From an uncultured Eubacteriales bacterium (GTDB taxonomy: Bacteria > Bacillota > Clostridia > UMGS1810): DNA of 17,751 nucleotides. Both the position numbers and the translations under genes were made by a program. The stretch is taken from NCBI GenBank assembly GCA_900555295.1, contig USKN01000015.1:1-17751 (forward strand), read 5' to 3'. Shown piece after piece: positions 16,060 to 17,751 of this stretch (the stretch's first letter is position 1; the number at the start of each line of letters is the position of its first letter). The notes under the pieces were generated by a model. The model worked only from the letters and a program-made list of their open reading frames with translations, did no database searches and was not told where the DNA came from.

Positions 16060-16098
16060 TGTGTTAATTGTGTGAAAATACTTTGAATATTGTGTTAA
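16060..16098 (-). repeat. Three TTAACACA-type boxes upstream of the response regulator
   Basis: On the minus strand TTAACACA occurs at 16060-16067, TTCACACA at 16069-16076 and TTAACACA again at 16091-16098 (overlapping the end of the dehydrogenase gene). Two boxes lie in and beside the -35 region. OmpR-family regulators bind direct repeats at such places, so these are candidate operators. The spacing (9 and 22 bp) is not a neat helical turn. Confidence 0.4.
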
Positions 16099-16820
16099 AT
16101 TACAAAACCGCCGTTTACACCTATAATTTGTCCCGTAATAAAAGACGCTTTGTCGGACGCAAGATACAGTACCGTGTTTGCAATGTCGTACGGTGTACCT
16201 ATTCGGTTTAACGGAGTTTCGTATATAAGCTCTTTAATATCGCCGTCTGTAAGATTTTTGTTCATTTGGGTATTTATAACTCCCGGGGTTACGCAGTTTA
16301 CCCTGATACCCGACAGTCCCATTTCTTTTGCAAGTGCCTTTGTAAATCCTATTATTGCCGCTTTTGCGGCACTATAATGTACTTCGCATGACGCGCCTGT
16401 TTCGCCCCACATTGATGAAATATTAATTATTGAACCGCTTTTTTTGTTAATCATAGTGTCTATAACCGCCTTGGTGCAGTTGTACATTCCTTTAACGTTT
16501 ACTTTAAACATATTGTCCCAATCTTTTTCGGATATATCGGCAAAAGGCTTTTGCTGTGCAATTCCCGCATTATTAACCAAAACGTCTATAGTGCCGAATT
16601 TGTTTAATGTTTCGGCTATGGCATTGTTTACGCTCAATTTATCGCCCACATCGCATTTAACGGCTAAAATACGGTCTTTATTAAAATCGGCAGTTATTTT
16701 ATTTAAATTTTGTATATTATTAAAATATGTCATAGCCACGTTATATCCGTTTTGGTAAAATAATTGTGCCGCCGCACCGCCTATACCGCCCGACGCTCCT
16801 GTTATAAATACAGTTTTCAT
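16095..16820 (-). CDS. Short-chain dehydrogenase/reductase, FabG/YmfI-like
   Basis: This 241-residue classical SDR has the nucleotide-binding TGASGGIG (7-14), NNAG (83-86) and the catalytic set Ser136, Tyr149 and Lys153 (YSAAK). It is a Rossmann-fold NAD(P)H-dependent reductase. The phrases NNAGIAQQKPFADI, VNVKGMYNCTKA, SSMWGETGASCEVHYSAAK and ASFITGQ resemble the Firmicutes YmfI group, some of which are named elongation factor P 5-aminopentanone reductase; a general 3-oxoacyl-ACP reductase is the other option. That finer call is from memory. It starts one base after the udp stop, with its GGAG ribosome site inside the last udp codons, so it is coupled to udp. No terminator is visible before the next promoter. 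Confidence 0.93.
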   Translation of the reverse strand: MKTVFITGASGGIGGAAAQLFYQNGYNVAMTYFNNIQNLNKITADFNKDRILAVKCDVGDKLSVNNAIAETLNKFGTIDVLVNNAGIAQQKPFADISEKDWDNMFKVNVKGMYNCTKAVIDTMINKKSGSIINISSMWGETGASCEVHYSAAKAAIIGFTKALAKEMGLSGIRVNCVTPGVINTQMNKNLTDGDIKELIYETPLNRIGTPYDIANTVLYLASDKASFITGQIIGVNGGFVI

Positions 16821-16821
16821 A

Positions 16822-17604
16822 TTATATCACTCCGTTTTTATCGTTTTTAATTAATGTTTTCATAGCTTCAACAGCGCATTTTACGGCATTGTCCGTATCA
16901 AAATTTTGAGGGTCGTCAAGTTTTAAAGCACGTCTTGTTTGATTTGCAACCACAAGCAAAACCGAGCCTGCACGCACTTTTCGTACTGCGCCCGTTACAA
17001 ACAGCGACGCGGTTTCCATTTCACTTGCAAGAACACCGCACTTTTCCCATACATTCCATTTGTATTTAAGAATATCCGATACAGGCATACTTTCTGGTTC
17101 GTGCTGACCGTAAAAAGAATCTTTGCTTTGCACAATTCCCATATATGATGTTATGTTTAATGAATTCGCCGCTTTTTTAAGCGCATATGCCACATCAAAA
17201 TCCGATACTGCGGGAAATTCAATCGGTGCATATTCGCGTGTTGTTCCCTCAAACCTAACGGCACCCGTGGCAATAACAATATCGCCGCCTTTAATTTCTT
17301 TTTGTATTCCACCTGCCGTACCCACTCTTATAAACGTATGCGCTCCCGTATGTATAAGCTCCTCCATTGCAATTGCAGCAGACGGACCTCCTATACCTGT
17401 TGATGTAACGCTTACTTTTTCACCGCATAAAAACCCTGTGTATGTTGTATATTCTCTGTTTGATGTTACAAAGTGCGCATTATCAAAATATTCGGCTATT
17501 TTTTTGCAACGCGCCGGGTCGCCCGGGAGAATAACGTATTTACCCGCTTCGCCGTTTTTTAAATTAATATGAAACTCTTTATCTTTAACATAGGCAATTG
17601 ACAT
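16822..17604 (-). CDS. udp: Uridine phosphorylase-type nucleoside phosphorylase
   Basis: The 260-residue enzyme belongs to the NP-I family, which splits nucleosides with phosphate to base and ribose-1-phosphate in pyrimidine salvage. Visible marks are phosphate-binding GDPAR (28-32), Arg50 in NREY, STGIGGPSAAIAMEEL (68-83), RVGTAGGIQ (93-101) and the ribose-binding EMETASLF (195-202). The base-specificity loop reads SFYGQHEPE (163-171): the Gln expected for uridine enzymes is there, but the Arg that follows it in E. coli Udp is not, so the exact base used is less sure. GGAGG precedes the ATG by about seven bases. First gene of an operon with the SDR. Confidence 0.93.
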   Translation of the reverse strand: MSIAYVKDKEFHINLKNGEAGKYVILPGDPARCKKIAEYFDNAHFVTSNREYTTYTGFLCGEKVSVTSTGIGGPSAAIAMEELIHTGAHTFIRVGTAGGIQKEIKGGDIVIATGAVRFEGTTREYAPIEFPAVSDFDVAYALKKAANSLNITSYMGIVQSKDSFYGQHEPESMPVSDILKYKWNVWEKCGVLASEMETASLFVTGAVRKVRAGSVLLVVANQTRRALKLDDPQNFDTDNAVKCAVEAMKTLIKNDKNGVI

Positions 17605-17632
17605 ATTTGCACCTCCGTTTTTTATATGTTTA

Positions 17633-17661
17633 ATTATAACATTAATTTATGTATTTATCAA
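17633..17661 (-). promoter_or_regulatory. Sigma-A promoter of the udp operon
   Basis: The minus strand has TTGATA (17656-17661), a 17-bp spacer and TATAAT (17633-17638), with TG one base upstream of the -10 (extended -10). Predicted start near 17626 gives a leader of about 22 bases. The remaining sequence to 17751 is AT-rich with no gene seen. Confidence 0.85.
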
Positions 17662-17751
17662 CTTTAAATAATTAACTTTTTGATTTAATATAAAAAGCAA
17701 ATAATCGTTATAAGATATTTATTTTTAAAAATAAAAAAAATTAAAAAAATT

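Noticed and set aside
17718..17735. Perfect 18-bp palindrome at the right edge
   Set aside because: It consists only of A and T inside an A/T run, so composition explains it.

Overview
The window reads as low-GC Gram-positive DNA of the class Clostridia, probably a gut anaerobe. The grounds are AT-rich codon use, strong GGAGG ribosome sites, sigma-A promoters of the TTGATA-17-TATAAT type, a CIRCE-controlled groESL operon, an S-layer-homology (SLH) protein and a copper-amine-oxidase-like surface domain protein. The genus cannot be read from the sequence. All 14 convincing genes lie on the minus strand, so transcription runs from the right edge to the left. No tRNA, rRNA, CRISPR array, insertion sequence or phage gene was seen.

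From right to left: (1) about 17661-16095 holds udp (a uridine-phosphorylase-type nucleoside phosphorylase) and, 1 bp later, a short-chain dehydrogenase, both behind a near-consensus promoter. (2) About 16098-7546 is the centrepiece. It is a response regulator and histidine kinase (ATGA overlap), then a membrane-fusion protein, an ABC ATPase, a MacB/FtsX-type permease (together a YknXYZ/MacAB-like exporter) and a 780-residue SLH protein, closed by a clear terminator. The likely reading is a self-regulated envelope-stress or toxic-compound export locus with an attached cell-surface protein. (3) About 7535-4308 is a four-gene operon of unclear purpose: histidine phosphatase, secreted copper-amine-oxidase-N-like protein, DUF1275 membrane protein and a small polytopic membrane protein. 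(4) 3915-4307 is a 393-bp non-coding stretch with a very good promoter about 205 bp upstream of ychF, leaving a long hairpin-containing leader or a small RNA. (5) ychF, its terminator, then groES-groEL with promoter, degenerate CIRCE and terminator. (6) 1-483 is the 5' part of a membrane protein resembling the DUF6106 type, running off the left edge. Its codon choice (CTG leucine, ATC isoleucine) differs from the rest.

Most of the window is ordinary housekeeping or envelope biology. The parts most worth a second look are the two-component/exporter/SLH locus with its oddly built fusion protein (two lipoyl modules, an Asn/Asp/Lys-rich insert, a Gly/Pro/Met-rich tail), the ychF leader, and the codon-usage break at the left edge.
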